Shown: positions 31,247 to 38,839 of the stretch, piece by piece
Numbering within the stretch: the stretch's first letter is position 1
Layout of the letters: every line of letters starts with the position of its first letter
Source of the DNA: an uncultured Christensenella sp.
Lineage (GTDB): Bacteria > Bacillota > Clostridia > Christensenellales > UBA1750
Length of the DNA stretch: 38,890 nt
Assembly: GCA_905193155.1 (NCBI GenBank)
Contig: CAJJNQ010000023.1
Span: 1 to 38,890 of the forward strand
Direction: 5' to 3'
Program-made: the position numbers and the translations under genes
The notes under the pieces: model-generated
Database searches by the model: none
What the model saw: only the letters and a program-made list of their open reading frames with translations
What the model was told of the DNA's origin: nothing

Positions 31247-34237
31247 TCAGTTACTCTTGATGGGTGTGGATGTTCCCCACAGGTTTTTACACCACGCGCC
31301 GCCGTTGAGCCACTTGATCTTTTCGCGGGTGTTGTCGAAGGTCACCGTCACAACGCCGTTAACTACATCCTCCGGTTTAACCTGCTGATTCTTCGCTTCA
31401 GGCGTGTACCGCCACGACCAGCCGATTTCCTCGGTGACGGTGTAGGTGCCGGGCCTGAGGCCCTTGACGGTCACGCTGCTGTTACCGCAAATCACCACGT
31501 CCATGGAGAAGGAATCGTCGTCCTTCTTTACCTTGAACACGAAGCTCTGGTTCTCGTCGATGTCCTGCGTGCCGGTTTTCTCAATGGTTAGGTCGAAGGA
31601 CTTGATGTGGACGATGAAGTGTGCTCCACCTTCAGCATACGATTCGTTCCACTTGCAGCCAACAAAGTCGCAAAGATCATGCTTGAATGTCGTATGCGTA
31701 GTCACATCGGTATCACCGATTTTCACCGTAACCTTGACCGGGGTGTCCTGCGTGAACGCAACCGCCTCCGGATCATACGACAGAGCCAGTCCGGGCTTCG
31801 TTCCGATCATGGCCGCGTTATCGCTCAGCGTATCGCCGTGCTTCCACACCTCGAAGTTGGATCCACGGTTCTGCGCTTCGTAATTCGCCGTTTCGCCCAG
31901 GTCGATCTGGCTGTCCTTGAAGGTCAGCTCCGGCTTGAAGACGTTGATGCTAGCGGCAGGATCGTTGACGCCGGTCTTCGCAGTTGCTGCGTCACCCTTT
32001 GCGGGGGTAGAAGTACCCACGGTCTTGGGCGCTACGGTAGCTTCAACGGTGTAGGTTGTGTCTTCGGTCAGGTCTTTCAGGCCGTCAGCCGAAATCACGT
32101 TGCCCTCCTTGTCCTTGACTGCAACCGTGATATTCACATATTCCGTCTGCCATTTTTCAAGGCCGTAGGGTTTTTCTGTATCGTTCGCCTTGCTCAGATC
32201 AAGTTCCACCTCGCCGACCTTGACAGTCGCGCCGTCCTTGAGCTGATCGGCGGTCACACCGCCCAGCAGATACACGTTCTTGTCCCCGGCCGTGACGGTC
32301 ACGTCCTGAATGGGGACGTTGACCTTGGGCTGCTCGAAGGTCATGACAGGGGTCTGCGCGGAACCGTTCTCGTAGATACCCGCGCTTGCATTGGTGATAA
32401 CATCGTTGCCACCCAGGAAACCAGCCTTCGGCTGAACCTTAAAGCTGATAACCAGCTTATTGCCGCGATAGGAGGTGTTGCCGTTCTCGGTGACTGTACC
32501 GACGTAGTTCTCGGAGAAGTTGAAGCCGGTGACGTTTACCTGATCGCCGCTGATGGTTGCAGTTGCGCCCATTGCATCGGTATTTTTACTCCAAGTATAG
32601 TCGGAGCCATTCTTGCCGGTGCAGCGATACGTTTCCAGTGTGATGCTGCTCGTAGTCGCGCCCTCCGGGAGCGTGAACTGCGGGGAGATGATGTCCTTCA
32701 CAACAGCATCGGAGGTCAGCGTGGAAGACGAGCCGCCAGTCTCAATCTGGTCGGAAATCTGCTGGAAGATGCTGTTCAGAGAAGCCGCATCACCGGCAGA
32801 GAGGTAGTAGCTGGGCGTGCGGGGAGTTCCGTTGTTGGAAGAAACCTGCTGCATGAACCAGTTGGCCTTCTCCGTTTCGTTTCCGTTCTGATTGCCTGCG
32901 CTGGTCGCGTTCGCGCCGGGGAATATGCCAATGGTGTATACTGTTGCTCCATAGGTGTTTTTTGCAGTCCCAGCCTGAGTAATCGCATTATTCGCTGTAT
33001 CGGAATCATAACCGCTCCAACCAGGAACACCATCTGAAAATACGATTACGACACGATTCCGCTTTTCTCCCTCCGCTATGGGGTTTGCACCGAAAATCCC
33101 GTTGCCCATCTCAAGGCCAAGATTTGTAAGCGTGCCACCATCAGCAGAAAGAACTCCGATGGAAGCGCTGACATTACTAACCCCCGTGGAGGTGTTCATA
33201 TCTTGAAAGGCATTCCCATATTGTCCTTGTGCAGCAGTTCCGTATCTATATTGATTGCTACCTACAAAAACTTCTGTGTTGTTGTAATAATAATTGTTGC
33301 CGTTATAGCGTTTTCCACTTGCAAAGCCTACCACGGCAATGCGGTGATTGACATTATCGGCAGGGGTATTGATGTCGCCATCCGCACCTGCTGCCTTCGC
33401 AGCAACGGCATTGGCGAATGTAGTTGCTGCATTCTTTAGAGCATTCAGCCTCGTGTCGCCAGCACTACTACTATAATCCCTGCGATAAAACTGCATGTCA
33501 GGACTGCTCCCATCCCCAAACGACTCTTCTATAACCGTTGTGACTCCATTCAGAGTATAGGAATAGGTGTACTTCTTTTTGGACTGATAGAGAGGAGCAT
33601 ATTGCTCAAAGTTTGGAATGCTTTCGTCTCCGGTCGTATAGAGAATTGGCTGACCATCCACCGTGTACCTGTATTCATCAGCGGAAAAAACATGTCCTTC
33701 TCTCTTCACTGTGACTGACTTATACTCTCCTGAAACCAGACAGTACAGGCTGTTTTGATTATCATAGTATTTCCGGTTGCTCCAGCCGGAAATAGCGGTA
33801 TATACCATCTTCTGTTCTACGGAAACGGCAATATACTCGTTATTATTCAGCTTGTGCCACAGGTTCTCGTTGCCGCCATTGTGCCTAAGCGGATAATACT
33901 CGTCATTATGATAGTTGCGATTGTTCCATCCACTACTTTTCCAGTATTCCGTGTATGTATAGCCACCTATCGGGTCGTTCATCGAGCCGGACTGGTCGAT
34001 AACAAGAACAATATCAGTGGGAATATCCGTTTTCTGCTCCGTAATGACCTTAGAGCCGGTGGCGAAGGCTTCCAGCGTGATGGTATAGGAACCGTCAGCG
34101 TTGGCTGTCGCCGTCTTGCTGATCTTCATGCCGCTATCAGCAGCGGGGGGATCATCCGCATAGACCGTTGTGGGCACAATCAGCGTGCAGAGAAGGGACA
34201 GACCCAGAAGCAGCGATAGAATCCTCGTCTTTTTCAT
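31247..34237 (-). CDS. Large secreted von Willebrand factor A adhesin
   Basis: A 996-residue protein. Signal peptide 1-27 (cut after V-Y-A). The VWA domain begins with D-I-V-L-V-I-D-Q-S-G-S (MIDAS D81-x-S83-x-S85), but about 175 residues rich in Tyr, Asn and Trp (86-261) stand before the first helix T-R-L-N-A-L-K-N-A-A. The metal-site Thr (near 369-371) and F-S-D-G (400-403) follow. Residues about 505-660 are a post-VWA beta domain, then Ig-like parts, and the end is a prealbumin-like domain (G-L-R-P-G-T-Y-T-V-T-E-E) closing with K-W-L-N-G. There is no LPxTG. The frame is open to 34318, but GAGGAGG precedes the ATG at 34237. Confidence 0.88.
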   Translation of the reverse strand: MKKTRILSLLLGLSLLCTLIVPTTVYADDPPAADSGMKISKTATANADGSYTITLEAFATGSKVITEQKTDIPTDIVLVIDQSGSMNDPIGGYTYTEYWKSSGWNNRNYHNDEYYPLRHNGGNENLWHKLNNNEYIAVSVEQKMVYTAISGWSNRKYYDNQNSLYCLVSGEYKSVTVKREGHVFSADEYRYTVDGQPILYTTGDESIPNFEQYAPLYQSKKKYTYSYTLNGVTTVIEESFGDGSSPDMQFYRRDYSSSAGDTRLNALKNAATTFANAVAAKAAGADGDINTPADNVNHRIAVVGFASGKRYNGNNYYYNNTEVFVGSNQYRYGTAAQGQYGNAFQDMNTSTGVSNVSASIGVLSADGGTLTNLGLEMGNGIFGANPIAEGEKRNRVVIVFSDGVPGWSGYDSDTANNAITQAGTAKNTYGATVYTIGIFPGANATSAGNQNGNETEKANWFMQQVSSNNGTPRTPSYYLSAGDAASLNSIFQQISDQIETGGSSSTLTSDAVVKDIISPQFTLPEGATTSSITLETYRCTGKNGSDYTWSKNTDAMGATATISGDQVNVTGFNFSENYVGTVTENGNTSYRGNKLVISFKVQPKAGFLGGNDVITNASAGIYENGSAQTPVMTFEQPKVNVPIQDVTVTAGDKNVYLLGGVTADQLKDGATVKVGEVELDLSKANDTEKPYGLEKWQTEYVNITVAVKDKEGNVISADGLKDLTEDTTYTVEATVAPKTVGTSTPAKGDAATAKTGVNDPAASINVFKPELTFKDSQIDLGETANYEAQNRGSNFEVWKHGDTLSDNAAMIGTKPGLALSYDPEAVAFTQDTPVKVTVKIGDTDVTTHTTFKHDLCDFVGCKWNESYAEGGAHFIVHIKSFDLTIEKTGTQDIDENQSFVFKVKKDDDSFSMDVVICGNSSVTVKGLRPGTYTVTEEIGWSWRYTPEAKNQQVKPEDVVNGVVTVTFDNTREKIKWLNGGAWCKNLWGTSTPIKSN

Positions 34238-34248
34238 AGTCTGCCTCC

Positions 34249-34950
34249 TCAATTCTCCCCGCCGGTAACGGGTTCGCCAAAGGGCGCGACATCGGTGAAG
34301 TTTACGGTAGCACGGCAAATCTCGCTCTCCACGGGGGGTTCGGATTCCTCAATCACGATGGCGGGCAGCGGGGCGGGCATCAGCGCTTCCATATGCGCCT
34401 CCACCTGCGCGATCTGCTCCTCCGACAAAGACCTCAGCACATCCTCCGGGGTTGCCTCGATCATCGCCTCGATCTCCTCCAGCGTGGTGCAGGCCATGAT
34501 CTTGTTGAACAGGTGGCAGGGGCATTTGCACTCCGCATCGGTGCAGTCCTTTGTGCAAGTGCCCATGTGCTTGAAATCATCGGGCACAGGCTTCGCATAC
34601 AGCGGGCAGCCCTCCTTGTGGGCTTCGCCTTCGGCGGCGCCGCAGGTGCACTGCGCGGGGGTGGCGCTGGGCGCGGGCGATTCACTCGTCTCGGGGGAAG
34701 CGCTCGGCGCGGCGGTTTCCGTGGGCTGCGCGGTGGGCGCAGCGGTTTCGCCGGGGGCGGTCGTCACCGTTGTGGTGGGCGCGGCGGTTTCGCCGGGGGC
34801 GGCCGTCACCGTCGCGGTGGGCTCAGGCGTGGTCGTCAGCACGGGCGTGATCGCGTTATCCGCTTCCGCGCGCGCAGGGATCACGCTCGGCACAAACAGA
34901 GCGGCAAGCATCGCAAAGCTCAGCAGCGCTGCTCCTATTCTCTTCTTCAT
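34249..34950 (-). CDS. Secreted Cys-rich protein with Thr/Pro/Ala repeat stalk
   Basis: A 233-residue secreted protein. Signal peptide 1-28 (P-A-R-A). A stalk of 14-residue repeats (A-P-G-E-T-A-A-P-T with T-V-T) covers about 40-98. A compact Cys cluster follows: C-T-C-G, G-C-P-L-Y, C-T-K-D-C, C-K-C-P-C-H, which could bind metal or form disulfides. The rest is acidic and helical. I do not recognise a named family; similar C-T-C-G-A motifs occur in other Clostridia surface proteins (recollection). AAAGGAGC precedes the ATG. It lies 11 bases before the VWA gene, so the two may work together. Confidence 0.75.
   Translation of the reverse strand: MKKRIGAALLSFAMLAALFVPSVIPARAEADNAITPVLTTTPEPTATVTAAPGETAAPTTTVTTAPGETAAPTAQPTETAAPSASPETSESPAPSATPAQCTCGAAEGEAHKEGCPLYAKPVPDDFKHMGTCTKDCTDAECKCPCHLFNKIMACTTLEEIEAMIEATPEDVLRSLSEEQIAQVEAHMEALMPAPLPAIVIEESEPPVESEICRATVNFTDVAPFGEPVTGGEN
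34742..34825 (-). repeat. 42-bp tandem repeat in the stalk of the Cys-rich protein
   Basis: Two copies starting at 34742 and 34784 differ at few bases and encode the 14-residue unit twice; a shorter third unit lies before them. Such in-frame repeats can change number by slippage. Confidence 0.7.
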
Positions 34951-34970
34951 GCTCTATCGCTCCTTTCAGG

Positions 34971-35573
34971 TCAGGGATTTTCGGGCGGATTCGGCACCGG
35001 AGTGGGCTCCGCCTGCGTGTCAGAAGGCCAGCCCTTTGCCGCCTGCGGGCTGTCCCCATTGTTGGCGGACTGGACAGCGTAGGCGATCACCTTCACATGG
35101 GCGGTGGCGTTCTGATATTCGTTGCCCATCAGCGGGTCGAAGGTGACGGTGGTGAACAGCGGCTCGGTGGTCTTGCCGGGTTCCAGAGGGCGGTTGTAGT
35201 AATAATAGTCTTCCGATTCCGAATAGGTCCAATCGGTATTGTTGAAGTTCAGGCTGACGGGATCGGGCTTCATCGGCTTCTGATCCGCGCCGTAGACATT
35301 CTTCTCCACGTACAGGCGGAGGAACGCCGCGCCCGTACCGGTGTTTTTGACCTCGACGATCTTGGTGACCTTTGTGCCGGGCATCACGCCGGTTTTGTCC
35401 TGGAAGGGCTGCGTGCGGGCTTCGTCCGCCCACTCGTTGAGCTCGATATCGACATTGCCGGTGGTGATGACGTTGTGCGCCGTACCGGTATCGGTGAAAT
35501 ACGCCAAGGTTCCGGCGGCCGTGACGGCAACAAGGATCGCCAGCACCGACACGATCAAGAGTTTTCGCTTCAT
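34971..35573 (-). CDS. TasA/camelysin-like secreted protein (fourth of the set)
   Basis: A 200-residue secreted protein with signal region M-K-R-K-L-L-I-V ... G-T-L-A-Y-F-T-D-T, then H-N-V-I-T-T-G-N-V-D-I-E-L, matching the SipW-cognate signal and start of the TasA-like fold. The middle has V-M-P-G-T-K-V-T-K-I-V-E-V-K-N-T-G-T-G-A-A-F-L-R-L-Y-V, the beta core common to camelysin/TasA. The end shows V-I-A-Y-A-V-Q-S and a Pro-rich tail (P-T-P-V-P-N-P). The frame reaches 35714, but AGGAG lies eight bases before the ATG at 35573 and the longer part runs into a hairpin. Confidence 0.85.
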   Translation of the reverse strand: MKRKLLIVSVLAILVAVTAAGTLAYFTDTGTAHNVITTGNVDIELNEWADEARTQPFQDKTGVMPGTKVTKIVEVKNTGTGAAFLRLYVEKNVYGADQKPMKPDPVSLNFNNTDWTYSESEDYYYYNRPLEPGKTTEPLFTTVTFDPLMGNEYQNATAHVKVIAYAVQSANNGDSPQAAKGWPSDTQAEPTPVPNPPENP

Positions 35574-35636
35574 TCTCTTCGCTCCTCTCAAGCCTGTATT
35601 ATTGAGCAAAACGGTGATTCTGACCTGTTTTTGCAA

Positions 35637-35706
35637 GCCATGCGAGAGCATCCGGCCAATGCGCCGGGTGCTCTCGCATGGCCTGCACCCCGGGAGAGCG
35701 GGGCAC
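35637..35706 (-). promoter_or_regulatory. Two tandem hairpins inside the surface operon
   Basis: GCCATGCGAGAGCA (35637-35650) pairs perfectly with TGCTCTCGCATGGC (35669-35682), with a CCGG/CCGG pair inside. A second stem with CCCCG/CGGGG covers 35685-35706. There is no T-run on the minus strand, so an RNA stability or processing element is at least as likely as a terminator. Confidence 0.65.
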
Positions 35707-35737
35707 AGGACCATGATCGTATAGGGGAAATTACTTA

Positions 35738-36385
35738 TTACTCAGCATCAAACGCGGCAAAAGCAGCTTCCCAAGTATCGAAGCCATCAGCCTGGATCGC
35801 CTGAGCTACGACCTTAACCTCATCAAAAGAATCTGCGTTAGCATTGTCGATGCCAGTGGGAATGGTAACGGTCTGGAACATAGCGGTGGTATCAGCACCA
35901 GAGGCCAGAACGCCATCATACTTCAGGATGAACTTGGCATCGAACTGACCGAGGGTAAACGTATCGCCCTGTACCACTTCGACAACGCTCCAGCCCTCGC
36001 CCAGTTCACCAACCAGCAGGTTTAGCGCAGCCTTGTAGCCATCATTGGGGAAAGTTTCTTTAAAATCAGGATAATAAGCGCTAGCCAGGTTCATCCAGTT
36101 GCTGACATTGACGGTAGCACGGATGTAAGCGCCGTTTTTGCCGATGTTATGGACAATCGGGTCTTTGGTCACAACAGCACCGGGATAAACGTTATATACG
36201 TTGCTGGTAACACGGTCGCCCTCGGGATTCTTGATGTCGGTTTCATCAAGTTTAATCTGGACATTGCCCATCGTGAATGTATTCGTGGCAGTCTTGGTAT
36301 CCGTGAAATACGCAAGAGATGCGCCGACGATGGCGATGGCGGCAAGTGCGATGCACATGCTGAGGGCAAGAATCTTCTTTTTCAT
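35738..36385 (-). CDS. TasA/camelysin-like secreted protein (third of the set)
   Basis: A 215-residue secreted protein. The signal ends in G-A-S-L-A-Y-F-T-D-T, followed by T-N-T-F-T-M-G-N-V-Q-I-K-L-D-E, the clearest TasA-like processing site of the group. The beta core has V-Y-P-G-A-V-V-T-K-D-P-I-V-H-N-I-G-K-N-G-A. The C-terminal signature reads V-A-Q-A-I-Q-A-D-G-F-D-T-W-E-A-A-F. AAAGGA precedes the ATG at ten bases. In TasA relatives such proteins form extracellular fibres after cleavage by the dedicated signal peptidase; that role is inferred here. Confidence 0.88.
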   Translation of the reverse strand: MKKKILALSMCIALAAIAIVGASLAYFTDTKTATNTFTMGNVQIKLDETDIKNPEGDRVTSNVYNVYPGAVVTKDPIVHNIGKNGAYIRATVNVSNWMNLASAYYPDFKETFPNDGYKAALNLLVGELGEGWSVVEVVQGDTFTLGQFDAKFILKYDGVLASGADTTAMFQTVTIPTGIDNANADSFDEVKVVAQAIQADGFDTWEAAFAAFDAE

Positions 36386-36426
36386 TGGTCACAGGTCCTT
36401 TCGTTTTTATATTTGAGGAAATTGGT

Positions 36427-37008
36427 TTACAGGGTGGTAGTGGAAGGGGACACCTTTTCCCATGCGGCTTCGACAGTGTCAATGCCGTCCTTCTGCACGG
36501 CATAGGCCGTGAAGGTCAGGGTGGGATTGGTGATATTCTGGATGTCCTCTTTCGTCAGGGTGTCGCTGACCGTGACCTTATTGTCCTTGAGGACAGCAAA
36601 ATCAGTATCAGCCGTCACAGCACCGACTTCGCGGTAATAGACATTGTCAACACCCGTTACACCTGTAAGTTTCGTCCAGCCGGTATCAATGGAATAGGTC
36701 ACCTTATCGGTAACGAACGTGCCAGCTTCCTCCACCTTGACAAACAGCCAGCAGGCTTCGGAGTTCGCTTTGACCGTCACCTTCGGGTCTTTCTCAATGT
36801 TCACTCCGGGGATGATCTTGGCCTGTTTATTTTCAGGCTTGGTTTCGGTCAACTCAATGTTGATATCCCCATAGGTAAAGGTGTTGACCACAGGATCGGT
36901 CTTGGCGGTCAGCCAGGCGACCGTGCCGCCGATGGCGCAGCCGATCAGCAGCGTCACCGCCAGCATCGCGACAACGAGCTTGCCGCTGAGTTCGCGGAAT
37001 TTCTTCAT
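36427..37008 (-). CDS. TasA/camelysin-like secreted protein (second of the set)
   Basis: A 193-residue secreted protein. Signal region M-K-K-F-R-E-L-S-G-K-L-V-V to G-G-T-V-A-W-L-T, then V-V-N-T-F-T-Y-G-D-I-N-I-E-L-T-E. The core has I-I-P-G-V-N-I-E-K-D-P-K-V-T-V. The C-terminal signature is F-T-A-Y-A-V-Q-K-D-G-I-D-T-V-E-A-A-W. AAGGAG precedes ATG 37008; the in-frame start at 37029 is not needed. It lies 46 bases after the first paralogue, without a terminator between them. Confidence 0.87.
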   Translation of the reverse strand: MKKFRELSGKLVVAMLAVTLLIGCAIGGTVAWLTAKTDPVVNTFTYGDINIELTETKPENKQAKIIPGVNIEKDPKVTVKANSEACWLFVKVEEAGTFVTDKVTYSIDTGWTKLTGVTGVDNVYYREVGAVTADTDFAVLKDNKVTVSDTLTKEDIQNITNPTLTFTAYAVQKDGIDTVEAAWEKVSPSTTTL

Positions 37009-37054
37009 GCTTTTTTTCTCCTTTCCCAATCGTTTGATCTAACTGTCGAATGGA

Positions 37055-37693
37055 TTACTTAATTGCCTCCCACGCAGTTTCCGCATTGGCAAAGCCGTCC
37101 GCCTGAATGGCGTAAGCGTTGACCGTGATGGTCATGCCCTCGATGGTTTTGAGTTGGTCGCCAGTGATCGTACTGGGAACCGTGATGGAGTCAAACAGAG
37201 CGTCCAGCGCAACATCAGCAGTGGGAGCAGCAACAGTCTCTTTGTACCAGAACTCATAGGTACGGGTGTCTGCGGTCGCATCCTTGGTGTTGCCCTTGTA
37301 AATCCAGTTGGCAGCGTCATAGCCGTTGAAGATGCTGGTCAGTTCTGCGCCGGTGGGAGCAAAGATAGCATCCAGAGCACTGGCCTTGGAGAAGGTGACA
37401 GTCATCTTGATGTAGCTGGCTTCACTTCCGTTCAGCACAGTGACCATGGGGTCTTTGTTGTAGGTGTGACCCGGCAGCAGCTTGTAACTGTTGGCCTTGA
37501 CACGCGCAGCGCCCTCAACCAGAGAGCCGTCAGTATTCGCCTTGGCCTCGTCCAGCTTGATTGCTACGGAGCCGACACTGAATGTGTTGACGACTTCATC
37601 GTTGGAAGTCAGGTACGCCATGGTGCCGAACACCGACGCCGCGACGAGCAGCAGGGCGCAGGCAACCACCAGCAGAGCTTTGAACTTCTTCAT
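37055..37693 (-). CDS. TasA/camelysin-like secreted protein (first of the set)
   Basis: A 212-residue secreted protein. Signal region M-K-K-F-K-A-L-L-V-V to G-T-M-A-Y-L-T-S, then V-V-N-T-F-S-V-G-S-V-A-I-K-L-D-E. The core has L-L-P-G-H-T-Y-N-K-D-P-M-V-T-V; the C-terminal signature is V-N-A-Y-A-I-Q-A-D-G-F-A-N-A-E-T-A-W-E-A. AGGAGG lies eight bases before the ATG at 37693. It follows the signal peptidase gene by 16 bases, the normal SipW-TasA order. Confidence 0.88.
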   Translation of the reverse strand: MKKFKALLVVACALLLVAASVFGTMAYLTSNDEVVNTFSVGSVAIKLDEAKANTDGSLVEGAARVKANSYKLLPGHTYNKDPMVTVLNGSEASYIKMTVTFSKASALDAIFAPTGAELTSIFNGYDAANWIYKGNTKDATADTRTYEFWYKETVAAPTADVALDALFDSITVPSTITGDQLKTIEGMTITVNAYAIQADGFANAETAWEAIK

Positions 37694-37709
37694 GTTGGAA
37701 ACCTCCTTC

Positions 37710-38312
37710 TCATTTATGGGCAGCCTCGTCGGGCACGTCCGGCGCGGAGCCGTCCGCCTGCGGGGCAGAACCATCGCTGTCTTTTCCGGCCTTGCCGGAC
37801 TTCTTTTTGCCTTCGCCGTCCTTGGCGAACACATCGGGCAGGAACACGAGGATGAGCAGCACCGCCGCGCCTGCGATCGCGACATACATTCCCGGCGGGT
37901 GCTGGATGTAATTGGCGACGTAGCCAAGATAGGGGATGGTAAAGACCGGCGTGCCGAGCAGATTGTTGCTGTGCACCAGGCCGCCGTCCTCGCTGTCGTT
38001 CGCGTCGCCCTTGGTGCGGAAGCGGACGACCGACGCATCCTCCTCGTCCGGGACGACCTCCACCACGCGGTGGGTGGCGACGGTGTCCTCATCGAGCATA
38101 AAGGTGATGACCTCGCCCGCCTGAACAGTGAGCGGATCGACTTTTTTCACATAGATCAAAGAGCCTGTGTGATAGGTCGGCTCCATGGAGCCGGAGAGCA
38201 CGGTGAACACCTGGAGGCCCACCAGCCGCGCGCCGACCAGCAGCAGCGCCAGGATCACCACCAACACAACCAACGCGGTGCTGACCGCGTTCCAGATTTT
38301 CCTGAGCAGCAT
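37710..38312 (-). CDS. sipW: Signal peptidase I, ER type (SipW-like)
   Basis: A 200-residue membrane protease. An N-terminal membrane anchor (about 6-30) precedes V-L-S-G-S-M-E-P, with catalytic S42. The usual bacterial lysine is replaced by His (H81 in A-T-H-R-V-V), the ER-type Ser-His arrangement of Bacillus SipW and archaeal enzymes. The G-D-A-N-D-S-E-D block is conserved. A second membrane segment (about 141-160) is followed by a Lys/Ser/Asp-rich tail. SipW-type enzymes process TasA-like proteins, five of which are encoded in the same operon. Its AAGGAGG is unusually far (about 14 bases) from the ATG. Confidence 0.93.
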   Translation of the reverse strand: MLLRKIWNAVSTALVVLVVILALLLVGARLVGLQVFTVLSGSMEPTYHTGSLIYVKKVDPLTVQAGEVITFMLDEDTVATHRVVEVVPDEEDASVVRFRTKGDANDSEDGGLVHSNNLLGTPVFTIPYLGYVANYIQHPPGMYVAIAGAAVLLILVFLPDVFAKDGEGKKKSGKAGKDSDGSAPQADGSAPDVPDEAAHK

Positions 38313-38461
38313 AAAACCCCGGATTCCTCCTTGCGCCGAAAGCGCACAATATTGCTTCGTTTCGCATTTGTAACTTAGCAATTTTTACTTCTTTATTTCG
38401 TCTCATTCCGCAAATATCGTTCTGCGCTTATCTATCTTTTCATTGGCGCTGCGTTTTCTAA

Positions 38462-38490
38462 ATAATACCACACGCGCTATAAAATCGCAA
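38462..38490 (-). promoter_or_regulatory. Putative promoter of the SipW-sortase operon
   Basis: On the minus strand, TTGCGA (38485-38490) and TATTAT (38462-38467) are 17 bases apart. The leader to the ATG at 38312 would be about 145 bases. The remaining DNA of 38313-38617 is strongly AT-rich and shows nothing else definite. Confidence 0.6.
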
Positions 38491-38617
38491 TAGTTCACCA
38501 CATAAAAAACAAAATTATACTTTTTGTATAAAACTTTCTGATAAATTGCGCATAAAACCTTTTATTTATTGGTTTTATCAAAAATCATTATTTTGTTTTT
38601 ATTCAATATAATTCTAA

Positions 38618-38839
38618 AATCTTGGTCATTCAGCGGCTCTATTTTTCATTCAAACAAATTTGCCGTCATCCAGAAAGAGCCTGCAAGCGCAGGGCTTTTC
38701 CCGTGAAATCACCATCATCGACGAAGGAATCGCGCAGGCCGCCGATCAATTTGTCACCGAGATCACGATCCCGCCGGTCATGCCGAGACGGATTCTCCCA
38801 ATCCCCGAGCAGCAAAATCCCGACTGCACCTTTCCTTGA
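38618..38839 (+). pseudogene. C-terminal remnant of an unidentified protein
   Basis: An open frame of 73 codons with no ATG. Its last ~45 residues look like real protein (E-I-T-I-I-D-E-G-I-A-Q-A-A-D-Q-F-V-T-E-I, then P-P-V-M-P-R-R-I-L-P-I-P-E) and are GC-rich, unlike the AT-rich DNA just before. It lacks a start and ribosome site. The TGA stop is the first codon of the sequence that looks like an insertion-sequence end, so the gene was probably cut there. I do not recognise the protein. Confidence 0.4.

Noticed and set aside
34742..34825. CRISPR-like reading of the 42-bp repeats
   Set aside because: The copies are directly adjacent without spacers and encode a repeated peptide in frame.
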